Source of the DNA: DASYLJ01 sp036009625 | GTDB lineage: Bacteria; Desulfobacterota; Binatia; DP-6 | Length of the DNA: 64,000 nucleotides | Reading direction: 5' to 3' | Assembly: GCA_036009625.1 (NCBI GenBank) | Contig: DASYLJ010000166.1 | Span: forward strand, 3,965 to 67,964 | In this document: one piece after another, positions 39,101-47,091 of the stretch | Position numbering within the stretch: position 1 is the stretch's first letter | Layout: each line of letters starts with the position of its first letter | Made by a program: the position numbers and the translations under genes | Notes under the pieces: generated by a model | The model's input: the letters and a program-made list of their open reading frames with translations, nothing else | Databases searched by the model: none | Told to the model about the DNA's origin: nothing

Positions 39101-39213
39101 GGTCGGCAGCGATGCCGCTGCTGCTGACGAAGTCGGTGCGGATGACCGTGGAGGTGAGTGGAGCGGGGTTGGAGACGAAGAAGGTGAAGGTGGCGGTGAA
39201 GGTGCGGAAGTGA
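36169..39213 (+). CDS. Large exported protein with HAF-type repeats and Ig-like modules
   Basis: A 1014-residue secreted protein. A signal peptide (1 to about 24) is followed by repeats of the HAF/extracellular type, such as ALAISDTGRIVGLEY, AVDVDALGNVVGS and ALAISDTGDIVGLG (about 30-360), which likely build a beta-propeller. Then come two or three Ig-like beta-sandwiches (about 370-620, TITYTFKPTKAGKVTLTF), a region containing VDLAKRQLDERQTSELPPG, and C-terminal Ig-like modules ending in Lys-rich strands. No catalytic motif is visible; probably a surface or matrix protein. Confidence 0.7.
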   Translation: MMSRFFAVPLALALSTCLVVPASAATVVDLGSFLPIGINRHGVVVGDILDFNADDAVGHAGMWANGVLTPLPERPGVVLTDALAISDTGRIVGLEYVDGNNVHAIFWDGAVLPTQIGPLSNGYDFSQAVDVDALGNVVGSTTVDGPPHYLFGFYAPAGGGPIPVGVGDLDADQGNSRVGAISGDGATLLGEVTGTDSADGYYLWSTATPAAPGIKLDITPDRNAFSLFGGSIYSPLLIQNTLANDGAVFGFKEAGEVRTWFLRTPDGTETPIVGLAAHNGINARHLVVGTLFTGNMMDPVRAAKWDPTTKTVTDLNTLLPPSSGFVLYDALAISDTGDIVGLGVHDGVEVGFLLRSPALTAQAVASPAQVKIDPNINDAIQVVVTLLNSTEQTLAGVAATGAPTVAGTGAVEAVGAPVPPSVDLAPGQSGTITYTFKPTKAGKVTLTFPGFADASGTVQNDEGSVSTGEVKIVDVTVEVTVTPSSLASDSSRNSFGVVRIKVIDSKGQPIVGQRVRLKVPRWFGALRDRTPSLLVCDDAGARIYPPGENPILDNVRIATTGSSGELVYGLWLGTDRTAPPSTQLFVPAEAIDDAGALISEGGKLVDIATPTQGPAPGVDLAKRQLDERQTSELPPGQRQDPAGVTGRGAPTAVLQSLIRWLESERERGFPALQNVDFGPITTIDGTQAGVVFFPRGQGALVLEHLRSEAGANPPGGAFVLQMEVSQLDPRGRHEVQWTRDLMSLATWETTRPLNALGIENAAKPIRGRAVAATGVVTSDPNAFFGFPYATASPTGGYAGSCLPVMNGVGVDVHSPVTLLVKDAAGGGVGFDAAGAYTNELEGGTYAGGEPSQYLLPPGTFTADINGTDSGKATIVLTASGASGVTAKTVALKAKAGKTGTLEFDDSLAAPRGTFNKRRLKVKGGVPLAISGLKRRVKVQRGDELTLSVRDAFGSPVQGARVHATGKGFDASTVTATDGSAAMPLLLTKSVRMTVEVSGAGLETKKVKVAVKVRK

Positions 39214-39316
39214 GGTAGGGCGCTCGGTGCGCGAGTCCGTTGGCAGGCAGATGCCCAGCGCGGTGACACGTCATCGAGGTGATCGAGCACGCAACGCGAT
39301 GTGGACGGACGTCACA

Positions 39317-40060
39317 TCATGAAGGATCGCCACGCTGCTCCGAAAGCTGGGCTCGTAGCGCACGCAGCTCAGCCCGAAGACCGGCGAGATCGGATTCCAG
39401 CTTCCTTTCCTCAGGCTCGAGAAACCACGCAGCGATGAAACCGGTGAAGGTGCCGAACAATCCGACGCCGACGGCCATCAACGCGACGCCGATCACCCGC
39501 CCTTCCGATGTCACTGGAAACTTGTCGCCGTAGCCGACGGTCGTGATGGTGACGGCCGCCCACCAGAGTGCGTCCTCCGGGCTTTTGATGTTCGACGCTT
39601 CGGTGGTCTCCACCTGGAGGATCGCGATGCTGGAGAACAACACCATGAGCATCGAGACCAGAGCCACGGCGAGGAACGTACCCTCCGCACGTCGCTCCAG
39701 GATGTAGCGCGTCAGCACTTTCGTCGATCGGACGCCGCGCATGACGCGCAGGAGGCGGACGATTCGCGCCGCGCGACCGACCCGCAGGACGTCGACCATC
39801 GGGATACTCGATGCAAGGTCGATCCAACCCCACTTCAGGTAGTGGAGCGGCTTCTCGGCGCGGACGAGGTCGCGGAAGAAGTCGGCGATGAAGACGAGGC
39901 AGACGCCCGTATCGGCGTATCCCAGGAGCGTCTTGGTGTCTTCCGACAAGGGTAAGAACGTCTCCGCCGCGAGGGCCACCAGCACGTAGGCGCAGAGGAC
40001 CAGCATGAAGGGCTCGTACGGACCAGGGTGTCGGGCGATGGCGCCCGCCGAGCGCGCCAT
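39317..40060 (-). CDS. Voltage-gated potassium channel
   Basis: A 247-residue six-TM ion channel subunit that would form a tetramer in the inner membrane. S1-S3 lie in about 17-90. S4 has arginines at 93, 96, 99, 102, 105 and 108, every third residue, as in voltage sensors. The selectivity filter TVGYGD is residues 174-179. The C-terminal ~30 residues (LESDLAGLRAELRALRAQL) form a tetramerisation coiled coil like that of KvLm/KvAP-type channels. ATG 40060 was chosen because it immediately precedes S1; the frame stays open upstream. Confidence 0.88.
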   Translation of the reverse strand: MARSAGAIARHPGPYEPFMLVLCAYVLVALAAETFLPLSEDTKTLLGYADTGVCLVFIADFFRDLVRAEKPLHYLKWGWIDLASSIPMVDVLRVGRAARIVRLLRVMRGVRSTKVLTRYILERRAEGTFLAVALVSMLMVLFSSIAILQVETTEASNIKSPEDALWWAAVTITTVGYGDKFPVTSEGRVIGVALMAVGVGLFGTFTGFIAAWFLEPEERKLESDLAGLRAELRALRAQLSEQRGDPS

Positions 40061-40900
40061 CAGAAATGCCGGGGACTGTCGGTATGAGGCACCCGATCGG
40101 CCTTCGCGCCACCGCGTTGCTCGGTCTCGATGTCCCCAGACGTCGTGCACTGACTCACCCAGCCGGCGGTCGTGCCAATCCTGCTCGGCACCCGGGCGCG
40201 TCCAACCGCGTCGGTGCGCACGTAGCGACGAGGGTCCGTACGAGCGGTTGGGGCGAAGCAGCGTGGCGCGAGCGCCGCGCTGGCGATGAGCGGGGGGAGC
40301 TGGTTCGACATGGCGTCGTGATACCGCACTCCGCCAGATATCCGTCAAGCTGCGCATGCGTAGTGGTGGGGCCGTCGTGTGGACCACCCGCGGTCGGGTC
40401 ACGAGGTCGGTCGGGCGGCGCACAGGAGCGAGGTCGTCACGGTACGTGGGCGAGGGCTCGACGGTTAGAAAAGCGTAGACGTACCGTCACGGTCGCAGCG
40501 TCGGAGCCGGTGTTACCAACGGAGGTATGCGCGTGATCTTCGCTGGGGAGTACGTGGTGGGACGACCGGGGAGCCCCGGCGTGTTGCGACCACAAGCCAC
40601 GACGGCGGGGCCGCGAAACGGCGGGGCTCCCGAGCGGCTCCGGCAGCTTGAACACTGCCAACCGATGGCCTGACGACGGAGGCCGAGTATCAGGGGCGTC
40701 ACCAGCGGATCATTGACGGACGCTGATCGAGAACGAAGAGAGCGTCGTCGGTCGGAAGGTTCTCCACGTGCGCGTGTCGTGCCAGCCCGACGTTGGTCTT
40801 GCGGGATGCGCGCGTCGATTCGAAGGCACTGCTTCGCCTGGTTCTCACGGATCGCCCAATGGCGCGGATCGTGCCAGGACTCGAGATCAGCGGAGGCTGA
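40061..40900. other. No gene identified (840 bp)
   Basis: Between the potassium channel gene and the left attachment repeat I see only Arg-rich open frames without homology, start signals or consistent codon pattern. The stretch is GC-rich host DNA and may contain the channel promoter near 40061-40120. I find no RNA gene here. Confidence 0.5.
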
Positions 40901-40955
40901 GTGCCGAGGAGGGGATTCGAACCCCTACGCCCTTTCGGACTGCGGATTTTGAGTC
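40901..40955. repeat. attL: duplicated 3' part of tRNA-Leu
   Basis: Fifty-five bases identical, except at 40916, to 59777-59831, covering the acceptor 3' strand, T-arm, variable arm and the 3' half of the anticodon stem-loop. The 5' half of the tRNA is missing here, so this copy is not a functional gene. It marks the left end of the integrated element. Confidence 0.9.
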
Positions 40956-40973
40956 TGAATACGGCGCTCTCAG

Positions 40974-41078
40974 TGCAACGAATGCAACTCATCATCGAGG
41001 AAGTTCGCTCAGTTATGTCGCAATCGAATGCCTGATTGTTGCATGCGGTTGCATGACAATCCGCTCAAAACCCACACA
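40974..41078. repeat. Left-end recombinase arm-type sites
   Basis: The hexamer GTTGCA or its complement occurs four times: 40974-40979 and 40983-40988 (as TGCAAC), 41038-41043 and 41048-41053 (as GTTGCA), paired 9-10 bp apart. Bases 41048-41078 repeat at 59685-59715 with one mismatch. Positions between the att core and the integrase gene fit integrase or Xis arm-binding sites. Confidence 0.65.
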
Positions 41079-41173
41079 TAAACCCTTTAGCGACAATGGG
41101 TTGACGATACGTATGCCGCGAAATGTCAGTAAATCGATTGTGCGGGTTAATCCGCTCTGCCATATCGAGGTGC

Positions 41174-42277
41174 ATGACGGCACGAGCGTATGGGGACGGA
41201 CGGGTCATTCTGCGAGGCAGCGTTTACCACTACGACTTCTGGTTGGAGGGGAAGAACTATCGGGGGAGCGCGAAGACGGGCGACCGAGACGCGGCCGAGC
41301 GCTACCTGGCGCGGGAGCGAGAGAGAGCGCACAAGGTCGACTACCTCGCCCCCCGAACGAAGACGGTGACTCTCGAAACCCTGCGCGAGATTGTTGCCGC
41401 CGACTACAAGCGAAAAGAGAACAAGTCCCTCCGCCGGGTCGCCGAGTGTTACGCCCGCCTCGCGGATGTCTTCTCCAGGGTGAAGGCCACTCAGATAACA
41501 ACCGAACGGTTGGAGCGCTACACCGCTGGACGCATCGACGAGAAGGCCAAGCCCGCGACGATTAACTATGAACTGGCGTTGCTTCGTCGCGGCTTCCGAC
41601 TTGCCGTGCGCAACAAGCGCCTCCCCCAAGCCGCTATACCGTTCTTTCCCATGCTCGCGGTCAACAACGTCCGAACCGGATTCATCGATGCGGCCGACTT
41701 CGACGCCTTGATTGCGGAGCTACGCACCAAGAGGCCCGTCATCGCGGACGCGTGCGAATTTGCCTATGCGACGTTGGCACGCCGAGAGAACACCTTGGGG
41801 GCGCAGTGGACGTGGTTCGATTTGGATATCGTGAAGGGCCAGGTCGTCGGCGGATGCGTCAGGATACCTGGGGTGGAAACCAAGAACGGGAGTCCCCTCG
41901 ACATTCCCTTGGGACCGGCGGTGCTCCCGGTCATTCAGCGCCGCTGGGTCGAGCGCATTCCCGAGTGCCCCTATGTGTTCCATCGTCAGGGGAAGCGCAT
42001 CACGCATTTTAAGCAGCGGTGGAGCGCGGCGTGCGAGGCCATCGGCTTTCCTGGGCTCCTATTCCACGACTTCCGTCGCTCCGGGGCGAGGAATCTCCGG
42101 AGGGCGGGGGTGCCGGAAACCGTCATTATGGCAATGGGCGGATGGAAGACCCGCGCCATGTTCATTCGATACGGCATCGTAGACACGGAGGAGTTGTCGG
42201 ACGCGCAGGCGCAACTTGCTACCTTCCTCGTTGCGGCGCGTGCGAAGGGCCGCAAGGTCGTCTCAGCCCGCCTTTAG
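41174..42277 (+). CDS. int: Tyrosine recombinase/integrase
   Basis: A 367-residue phage-type integrase that would recombine the tRNA-Leu att sites. An N-terminal arm-binding region (AYGDGRVILRGSVYHYDFW) and a SAM-like core-binding domain (about 60-155) precede the catalytic domain. Candidate residues are Arg203 or Arg204 (LARRENTLG), Lys237, His298 and Arg301 (HDFRRSGARN), Trp324 (GGWKT, in the usual GH position) and nucleophile Tyr333. ATG 41174 was preferred to 41123 for the family-like start and the GAGG just upstream. It lies 220 bp from the left att repeat and converges on the excisionase-like gene with a 15-bp overlap. Confidence 0.93.
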   Translation: MTARAYGDGRVILRGSVYHYDFWLEGKNYRGSAKTGDRDAAERYLARERERAHKVDYLAPRTKTVTLETLREIVAADYKRKENKSLRRVAECYARLADVFSRVKATQITTERLERYTAGRIDEKAKPATINYELALLRRGFRLAVRNKRLPQAAIPFFPMLAVNNVRTGFIDAADFDALIAELRTKRPVIADACEFAYATLARRENTLGAQWTWFDLDIVKGQVVGGCVRIPGVETKNGSPLDIPLGPAVLPVIQRRWVERIPECPYVFHRQGKRITHFKQRWSAACEAIGFPGLLFHDFRRSGARNLRRAGVPETVIMAMGGWKTRAMFIRYGIVDTEELSDAQAQLATFLVAARAKGRKVVSARL

Positions 42278-42538
42278 GAACCTCTCAAACTTCGACTCCA
42301 CGACCATCGTGCGTCCACCAATGGTCTTAAAAAAGGGGAGGGTGCCCGCATGGGCATGCCGTCCCAGGGTCGAGCGATGCACCCCCATCCGCCGGGCGGC
42401 TTCAGCGATACTTAAACAGCGCTCAGGACGTGGAGCGGGCGGGATGGGGTGTTCCTCTCGATGTCCTGCCAACTGCGCCTGAGCGACCGCCCCAAGGGCT
42501 ATCAACTGGCGTAGTGTCGTCTCGTCGAAGGACGGCAC
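42263..42538 (-). CDS. Excisionase-like MerR-type HTH protein
   Basis: A 91-residue protein whose C-terminal half, CLSIAEAARRMGVHRSTLGRH and the wing ending KTIGGRTMVVESKFERFL, is a helix-turn-helix of the HTH_17/AlpA-excisionase type. The N-terminal ~40 residues are helical and unrecognised. Its location tail-to-tail with the integrase, overlapping by 15 bp, suggests control of recombination direction, with opposing transcription of int and xis. Confidence 0.75.
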   Translation of the reverse strand: MPSFDETTLRQLIALGAVAQAQLAGHREEHPIPPAPRPERCLSIAEAARRMGVHRSTLGRHAHAGTLPFFKTIGGRTMVVESKFERFLKAG

Positions 42539-42637
42539 GTCTTCGATTGCTGGCAGGGTAAGCGAACGCGGTTGGGGCTGGGCTCGCGTTAAGCCCGGAT
42601 GTGTTGGCGATGCATCTTGGGTACCTCCGATACCATC

Positions 42638-43126
42638 CTAGACGGCCTGCGGAACGCGGCGCCGGCCTTGGGGGAACGGACTGCCCGTCGAGCGCGGGGG
42701 CAGGTCCATGGCGCGGGCGACGGAGGGCAGTCGCACGGGTATGGCTGCTACGCCATCGCCCATCACGACCGCGTAAAAGTGACCCTCCGGGGGCGGCGTC
42801 GCGTCGTTGCGCGCGGGGTCGGTCAAGTTCTTCAGGATGGGCCACGTAATCGGCAAGAGGAGACACCGCTTGCCGTCGCGCACCTCATAGACGCTGTCGA
42901 CGTCGGCTTGCACCTCACGCGCCAGCACCAACGTCGTATCCTGATACCCCGTGCCGAGGGAGGTATCCGGGGGCACAACCGCCACCCCAATCACGTCCTC
43001 GTCTTCCTCGCGGGCCTCCACGAACATCGCGACCATGCGGGGGAACCACGTCTTCAACGTCTTCTGCGACCACGCCTTGCGAGGGTTCCTGGTCCGCTCC
43101 GCTGCCCGCCGCTGTCGCCGGTTCAT
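42638..43126 (-). CDS. Element protein of unknown function
   Basis: A 162-residue protein beginning MNRRQRRAAERTRNPRKAW, a basic N-terminus common in small phage proteins. The remainder (TLKTWFPRMVAMFVEAREED, DTTLVLAREVQADVDSVYEV) looks like a compact alpha/beta domain with no recognised motif. ATG 43126 has GGTGGTGGG upstream. It is in the leftward operon that reads from the replication gene toward the integrase. Confidence 0.6.
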   Translation of the reverse strand: MNRRQRRAAERTRNPRKAWSQKTLKTWFPRMVAMFVEAREEDEDVIGVAVVPPDTSLGTGYQDTTLVLAREVQADVDSVYEVRDGKRCLLLPITWPILKNLTDPARNDATPPPEGHFYAVVMGDGVAAIPVRLPSVARAMDLPPRSTGSPFPQGRRRVPQAV

Positions 43127-43155
43127 CCCACCACCATCCCGCCGTCGGAGGGACC

Positions 43156-43494
43156 TTACTGAATCGAGGGCATCGGCCAGCCGATGACCCCCACCAACTC
43201 CCAGCGGTCGAACACGAGTTGAACGAACCGGTTCGGCACCTCCAGGGGAAGGTACGGATGCCGATTGCGGAAACTGCTGGGGAACCACGTCGCAGTCCAC
43301 ATTTCCGGACCCTTCAACTGCATGTGAACCAGCTCACCGTCCTCCATGTTGGTTTCAACGACCTGGGGCACCGCGCCGTGAAACACGCTCTGCCCCCCCG
43401 CGACCAACTCGGCCATGTCATCGTACATCTCGGCCAGCTCCGGGTGCGTGTGAATATCTTCCGCATCCACCTCGACGTACTGCACTTCGTCCAT
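43156..43494 (-). CDS. Acidic element protein of unknown function
   Basis: A 112-residue acidic protein (MDEVQYVEVDAEDIHTHPEL). The second ATG of a closely spaced pair (43500, 43494) was chosen because AAAGGGG then sits at normal Shine-Dalgarno distance. Strands such as ELVHMQLKGPEMWTATWFP suggest a small beta-rich fold. I recognise no family. It lies 29 bp upstream of the MNRRQRRAA gene. Confidence 0.6.
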   Translation of the reverse strand: MDEVQYVEVDAEDIHTHPELAEMYDDMAELVAGGQSVFHGAVPQVVETNMEDGELVHMQLKGPEMWTATWFPSSFRNRHPYLPLEVPNRFVQLVFDRWELVGVIGWPMPSIQ

Positions 43495-43711
43495 TTGCAT
43501 CCCCTTTCGACGTCGGGCCTCCTCAGACGCCCGACGCTCTGCGATTGCTCCGCACCACCCCACTCCTCTCCATGGGCGCGACCCAATCAGAGGCCTTCCC
43601 GCTCGTCAAGTAGGGTCATTTCTGGCTGTCAGCGCCTATTTCTTTAGCGCATCATAGCGTCTAGGTGCGAGACTACGCGGCACGTCGAGTCGCGGAGGTG
43701 GCTCCAAAGTC

Positions 43712-43738
43712 AGCTATTGCCCGCGGCTCGCAATAGCT
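43712..43738 (-). terminator. Hairpin downstream of the secreted-protein gene
   Basis: A perfect 9-bp stem (AGCTATTGC at 43712-43720, GCAATAGCT at 43730-43738) with a 9-base loop begins 15 bp past the stop codon of the leftward gene ending at 43753. On the minus strand it is followed by a short, weak T-run. It probably ends or attenuates transcription before the 43494 gene. Confidence 0.5.
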
Positions 43739-43752
43739 TTCTGGTGCTACAC

Positions 43753-44178
43753 CTACGGGACTTCGAACAGGACATGCGAGGGGAACGCCCCTGGGACGAA
43801 GGGCAGGCCGCACACCGCATCACCCCCGACGAATACGGGTCCAGGCCATCGCCGGGGGAATGCCGTCATGCCGGCCGGGAGGACGCACCGCCCGCCATGG
43901 GCGAATCCACATCCGGTGGACCACTCGCCATCACGGGCGCGACCGCTGGCGCCTCCTTCCAGCGTTCCGTCCAACTGGCACTCGCCCCTTATGCGCCCCC
44001 GGACGACGCCGCCGGTACATGTCTCCGGCTTGCACCGAAAATGCCCCTTGAACTTCCCGTACCGGAATCGAACGCGAAACGTCGCCACCCCACCAGCAAA
44101 GATGCCCGGGCGGCGCACGGCCTCCGCCGTCCCTGCGGAGAGGAGCACCAGAGCAAGCAAAGCCAGCGCGGTCCGCAT
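43753..44178 (-). CDS. Small exported protein
   Basis: A 141-residue protein with a clear Sec signal peptide (MRTALALLALVLLSAGTAEA) and a mature beta-rich domain with six cysteines (HFRCKPETCTGG, GECQLDG, STGCGFAHGGRC, AVCGLPF). This resembles the other exported cargo of the element but is encoded on the opposite strand, within the replication operon. ATG 44178 was chosen because it starts the signal peptide. No named family. Confidence 0.6.
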   Translation of the reverse strand: MRTALALLALVLLSAGTAEAVRRPGIFAGGVATFRVRFRYGKFKGHFRCKPETCTGGVVRGRIRGECQLDGTLEGGASGRARDGEWSTGCGFAHGGRCVLPAGMTAFPRRWPGPVFVGGDAVCGLPFVPGAFPSHVLFEVP

Positions 44179-44211
44179 CGAGCGCACGCTATCAATGTCG
44201 TTCGCCACTGC

Positions 44212-44406
44212 TCAACACCTTTTGTTCACCACGCAGAAATGAGCCCGGTAGCGGACGTTTCGCACGTAGATTCGCCCCCGCGTGTCGGGTTCGGTTTCGA
44301 CGACAATCGGGATGCCGTGCCGGAGGTAGAGATGTACCACCGGGCGGCCACATCGCACGCACGGGTCGGCGGTGAACGGCGGACTCAGGGGCTTGGGTGC
44401 CATCAT
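44212..44406 (-). CDS. Small zinc-ribbon-like protein
   Basis: A 64-residue protein with CVRCGRPVVHLYLRHG and a C-terminal CVVNKRC, a possible four-ligand metal site in a small regulatory or structural protein. Its ATG overlaps the stop of the preceding gene (ATGA), supporting translation as part of the leftward operon. No family recognised. Confidence 0.55.
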   Translation of the reverse strand: MMAPKPLSPPFTADPCVRCGRPVVHLYLRHGIPIVVETEPDTRGRIYVRNVRYRAHFCVVNKRC

Positions 44407-44717
44407 CGAGCGACCCGGCGAGGAGGAGTGCAGGAATGCACCTCCTCGGCTTTAACCATCGCGGCATCGACCGCGAGGCCGACGATATCGAGGATGGCGG
44501 GTAGGACCGACGTCGGGAGGACGATGGTGGTTGGTGTAACGCCTTGGGGCGTCGTGAAGGTCACGGTGAGGTTGGGGCCGCCTGATGCGGGGTCCCAGGT
44601 GAGGTCGGCTCGTGCGCCCGTGCTGTACGTGACGGTCGCGGAATAGGAACTGATGTCGAGGAGCATACTCGTGCCTTCAGTGGATGGTTTCGGCGTCGCC
44701 GTCATCGCACCACTCAC
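44403..44717 (-). CDS. Small element protein of unknown function
   Basis: A 104-residue protein. The central part (SYSATVTYSTGARADLTWDP, NLTVTFTTPQGVTPTTIVLP) is beta-rich, and the C-terminus is helical. The GTG start at 44717 overlaps the stop of the primase-helicase gene (GTGA), which favours it over an ATG at 44705. Its stop overlaps the next start. Function unknown. Confidence 0.55.
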   Translation of the reverse strand: MSGAMTATPKPSTEGTSMLLDISSYSATVTYSTGARADLTWDPASGGPNLTVTFTTPQGVTPTTIVLPTSVLPAILDIVGLAVDAAMVKAEEVHSCTPPRRVAR

Positions 44718-46558
44718 AGAGCGGGAACGACGGGTCGCGGCGGTTGAAATTGCAGTCTGGACAGAGGGGGCCGTTCGGAGGTCCGTCCGGTCCCGTGAGA
44801 CTGATGTCCAAGATACGTCTCGGGATGCGACTCACGTCTCACCCCTAAGGGGTGTGAGACGTGTGAGACGCTCAATCCAACCGTCTCATGCGTCTCATGA
44901 GACGCATATGAGACGCGAGACGCATTGTGGGGGAGTGACCACACCATGGCTTTGGGCGGTCCGGTGTGGAGCGCGCCGAGTTCCTTGGCCGCGCGGTTTA
45001 CGGTCGCACGGGAGCCGCCAATCGCGGCTTGGACCTGGCTCGTGGTGCGCCCTTCTGGATGGGTGCGGAGGAGGTCACGGAACCTGCCCGCGTAGCCTAC
45101 GGGCTCCCGGTCAACGGGCAGGCCATCGACGAGAACGGCCGACGAGATTTCCTCACCGCGACTATTCGCCCCAAGCTCTTGCGTGAAGAGCTTCAGACCG
45201 ATGGCAGGGAACCCCTCCGCGTTCTTCTGTTTGGTGCAAGTGATGGTGACGTTGCGGTCGGCCTTCGTCACCTTGAACATGGTGTCAGCCGCGCCCGCCA
45301 GCGCGGTCGAGCCGCGAAGTTCACCGCTCTTCCCCGCGTGGTGGACGATAAGAACTGAGGCCCCGTATTGCTTCCGCAGGGTGTCCGCGGCGGCGACCGC
45401 CACGCCCATATCCGTTGCGCCGTTCTCCTCTCCTCCGACCATCGAGCGCGCCAACGTATCCACGACGATGAGTTGCGGCGGTACCGGGAGGTCGGCAACT
45501 GCATCCACGATGCCTGACACGTCCCCCGTGTCGAGGAGATTAACGGCGTCCCGCACGAACGCGACGTTTGCCTTCGCGATGCCGTGCCTCCGCTTCCACG
45601 CGTTCACGCGGAGCTTGATACCGCCCATGCCCTCGCCCGCGATGTAGACCACCGGCCCTTGCGCGACTGCGTGACCGTGCCAGGGAATCCCCGACCCGAT
45701 GCAGAGCGCCATATCGAGCGCGACGAACGATTTCCCGACGCCCGGCGCACCGAAGCACACCCCAAAGCTATCCCGCGCGAGGATGTTACCGACCAACGGC
45801 TCCGGCTCGGGTGTCGACTCCATGCCGTCATCCCAGAGCAGGCGATACTTGCACGGCTTGCTGACCAGGGCGCGTAGCTCGGCATCTGTGCAGAGACAGT
45901 TCGCCGCATCGCCGGCCTTTGGCGCATCTGGCCACACGACAATGCGCGACCGACCACCCAGTGCCGTGAGCCTGTCGGCAATCCTACCCATATGCTTGCG
46001 GCCGGGTTCATCGTTGTCAGGCCACAGCGCCACGTCGAAGCCCAACAGCACCCGCAGGGAGTCGTCATTGGGAATCGATGCCGCGCCCGTTACCGTTCCC
46101 ACCGCGAGGACGCCCCGTGCGGTTAAGGCGTCGCAGGCGGGCTCGCCCTCCGTGACAACCACCGTTGCCCCAGGTCGTGCGGTGGCGAGCGCTTCCGCGT
46201 GGTAGAGCGGCAGAGCGGTCGTGACCGTGCCGGTAGGCCAGTAGACTTTCTTGTGGATATTGGGGTTGGCGTAGTCGAGCCGCGTGTGCAGGACGGTGCC
46301 CACGGGCCATAGCCGCTCGCGAATAGGGTTATCGAGCGCGTCGGGGGACGCTAAGTCCTTCCAATCGCCGCCCCATGCCTTAAGAATGGCGGGGTATCGA
46401 CACCCCGCTCGACAGAAGAGCGTAATGCCCCCATTGTTACCTGCATCGATTTTGAGGGATGGCGTCGTGTCGTCATGGGCAGGACACAGGACCACGTACC
46501 CGTCCCCTTCCGGCTTGGCGCCTTGGAATGTTGCGGCGATTTGTGCTACAGTCTTCAT
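44714..46558 (-). CDS. Primase-helicase replication protein (CHC2-like/Toprim/RecA-like)
   Basis: A 614-residue replication initiator of the mobile-element type. An N-terminal zinc finger uses Cys25, His28, Cys49 and Cys53 (CPAHDD and FCRAGC). A Toprim-like domain (about 130-230) has Glu137 (VTEGEPACDAL) and Asp181/Asp183 (WPDNDEPG). A RepA/AAA_25-type ATPase follows, with Walker A GAPGVGKS (270-277), Walker B LIVVDTLAR (Asp367) and the sensor-like VHHAGKSGELRGS. A winged helix (about 510-555) precedes a low-complexity Ser/His-rich tail that reflects a DNA repeat cluster. ATG 46558 (MKTVAQIAATF) was chosen by homology. It should prime and unwind the element's own replication. Confidence 0.85.
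   Translation of the reverse strand: MKTVAQIAATFQGAKPEGDGYVVLCPAHDDTTPSLKIDAGNNGGITLFCRAGCRYPAILKAWGGDWKDLASPDALDNPIRERLWPVGTVLHTRLDYANPNIHKKVYWPTGTVTTALPLYHAEALATARPGATVVVTEGEPACDALTARGVLAVGTVTGAASIPNDDSLRVLLGFDVALWPDNDEPGRKHMGRIADRLTALGGRSRIVVWPDAPKAGDAANCLCTDAELRALVSKPCKYRLLWDDGMESTPEPEPLVGNILARDSFGVCFGAPGVGKSFVALDMALCIGSGIPWHGHAVAQGPVVYIAGEGMGGIKLRVNAWKRRHGIAKANVAFVRDAVNLLDTGDVSGIVDAVADLPVPPQLIVVDTLARSMVGGEENGATDMGVAVAAADTLRKQYGASVLIVHHAGKSGELRGSTALAGAADTMFKVTKADRNVTITCTKQKNAEGFPAIGLKLFTQELGANSRGEEISSAVLVDGLPVDREPVGYAGRFRDLLRTHPEGRTTSQVQAAIGGSRATVNRAAKELGALHTGPPKAMVWSLPHNASRVSYASHETHETVGLSVSHVSHPLGVRRESHPETYLGHQSHGTGRTSERPPLSRLQFQPPRPVVPAL
44795..44922. repeat. GAGAC iteron cluster, candidate replication origin
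   Basis: Ten copies of the pentamer GAGAC/GTCTC fall within 127 bp: forward at 44797, 44856, 44865, 44899, 44910 and 44917, reverse at 44817, 44836, 44883 and 44892. Most extend to (T/C)GAGACG, and 44891-44904 is a perfect 14-bp palindrome. They lie inside the 3' coding end of the primase-helicase gene, like the iterons inside lambda O. Less than one copy would be expected by chance. Confidence 0.7.
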
Positions 46559-46677
46559 TGTAAGTATCTCACTTGCCCGACTTCGTCCTCGGGCCTCTCT
46601 CATCCGCTGACTACCTCGTGGCGCCCTCCAGCCCGCGGGGTAGTTGAGTTTTGAGCGTTATGGGTTGATGTGTGGGG

Positions 46678-47091
46678 CTACGATTGAGGCGCGTCGAGGC
46701 AGTAGAGGTCATAGAGCGCCGCGCGGATGTCCTTGTAGGTCGGGGGCCGTAGGGTGACACCGAAGCGCATGCGTGAATGCGTGACCCGCTCGCCACACTC
46801 CAACCGCTTTCGGTCGAATCGGTGACAGCGGTTCGGGTCGGGAAAGCCCTCGACTAGGATGAGCTTCGGGGTGCGCGCCACAATCCGATGCGCGTCCCCA
46901 TCGGCCTCGAAGACGTGGGACCCACGACCCATCGAGGCAGATGCCTTCCGCCGAAGCCGCGCCTCTGCGTCGAGCACTCGCGCACAGAGCCTCCGCTCTA
47001 GCGCTAGCTCCTCGGGCGTCATGCTCTGCGAAAGGGCCAGCCCTTCAGCGGGGTCGGACCTCTCGGACGTGTGGTCGGGTGTCACTGGCAT
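46678..47091 (-). CDS. Small element protein of unknown function
   Basis: A 137-residue mostly helical protein (MTPEELALERRLCARVLDAEARLRRK), then a beta-rich part (RIVARTPKLILVEGFPDPN, HRFDRKRLECGERV). I recognise no domain. It overlaps the end of the ribbon-helix-helix gene by 10 bp and precedes the primase-helicase gene by ~120 bp, so it is probably an early gene in the leftward operon. Confidence 0.55.
   Translation of the reverse strand: MPVTPDHTSERSDPAEGLALSQSMTPEELALERRLCARVLDAEARLRRKASASMGRGSHVFEADGDAHRIVARTPKLILVEGFPDPNRCHRFDRKRLECGERVTHSRMRFGVTLRPPTYKDIRAALYDLYCLDAPQS

Noticed and set aside
40901..40955. Second tRNA-Leu gene
   Set aside because: Only the 3' part is present; the D-arm and 5' acceptor strand are missing, so it is an attachment-site duplication rather than a gene.
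42601..42640. Eight-codon leader frame with CGGAGGT upstream of the HTH gene (minus strand)
   Set aside because: A good Shine-Dalgarno but too short to separate from chance; no attenuator structure seen.
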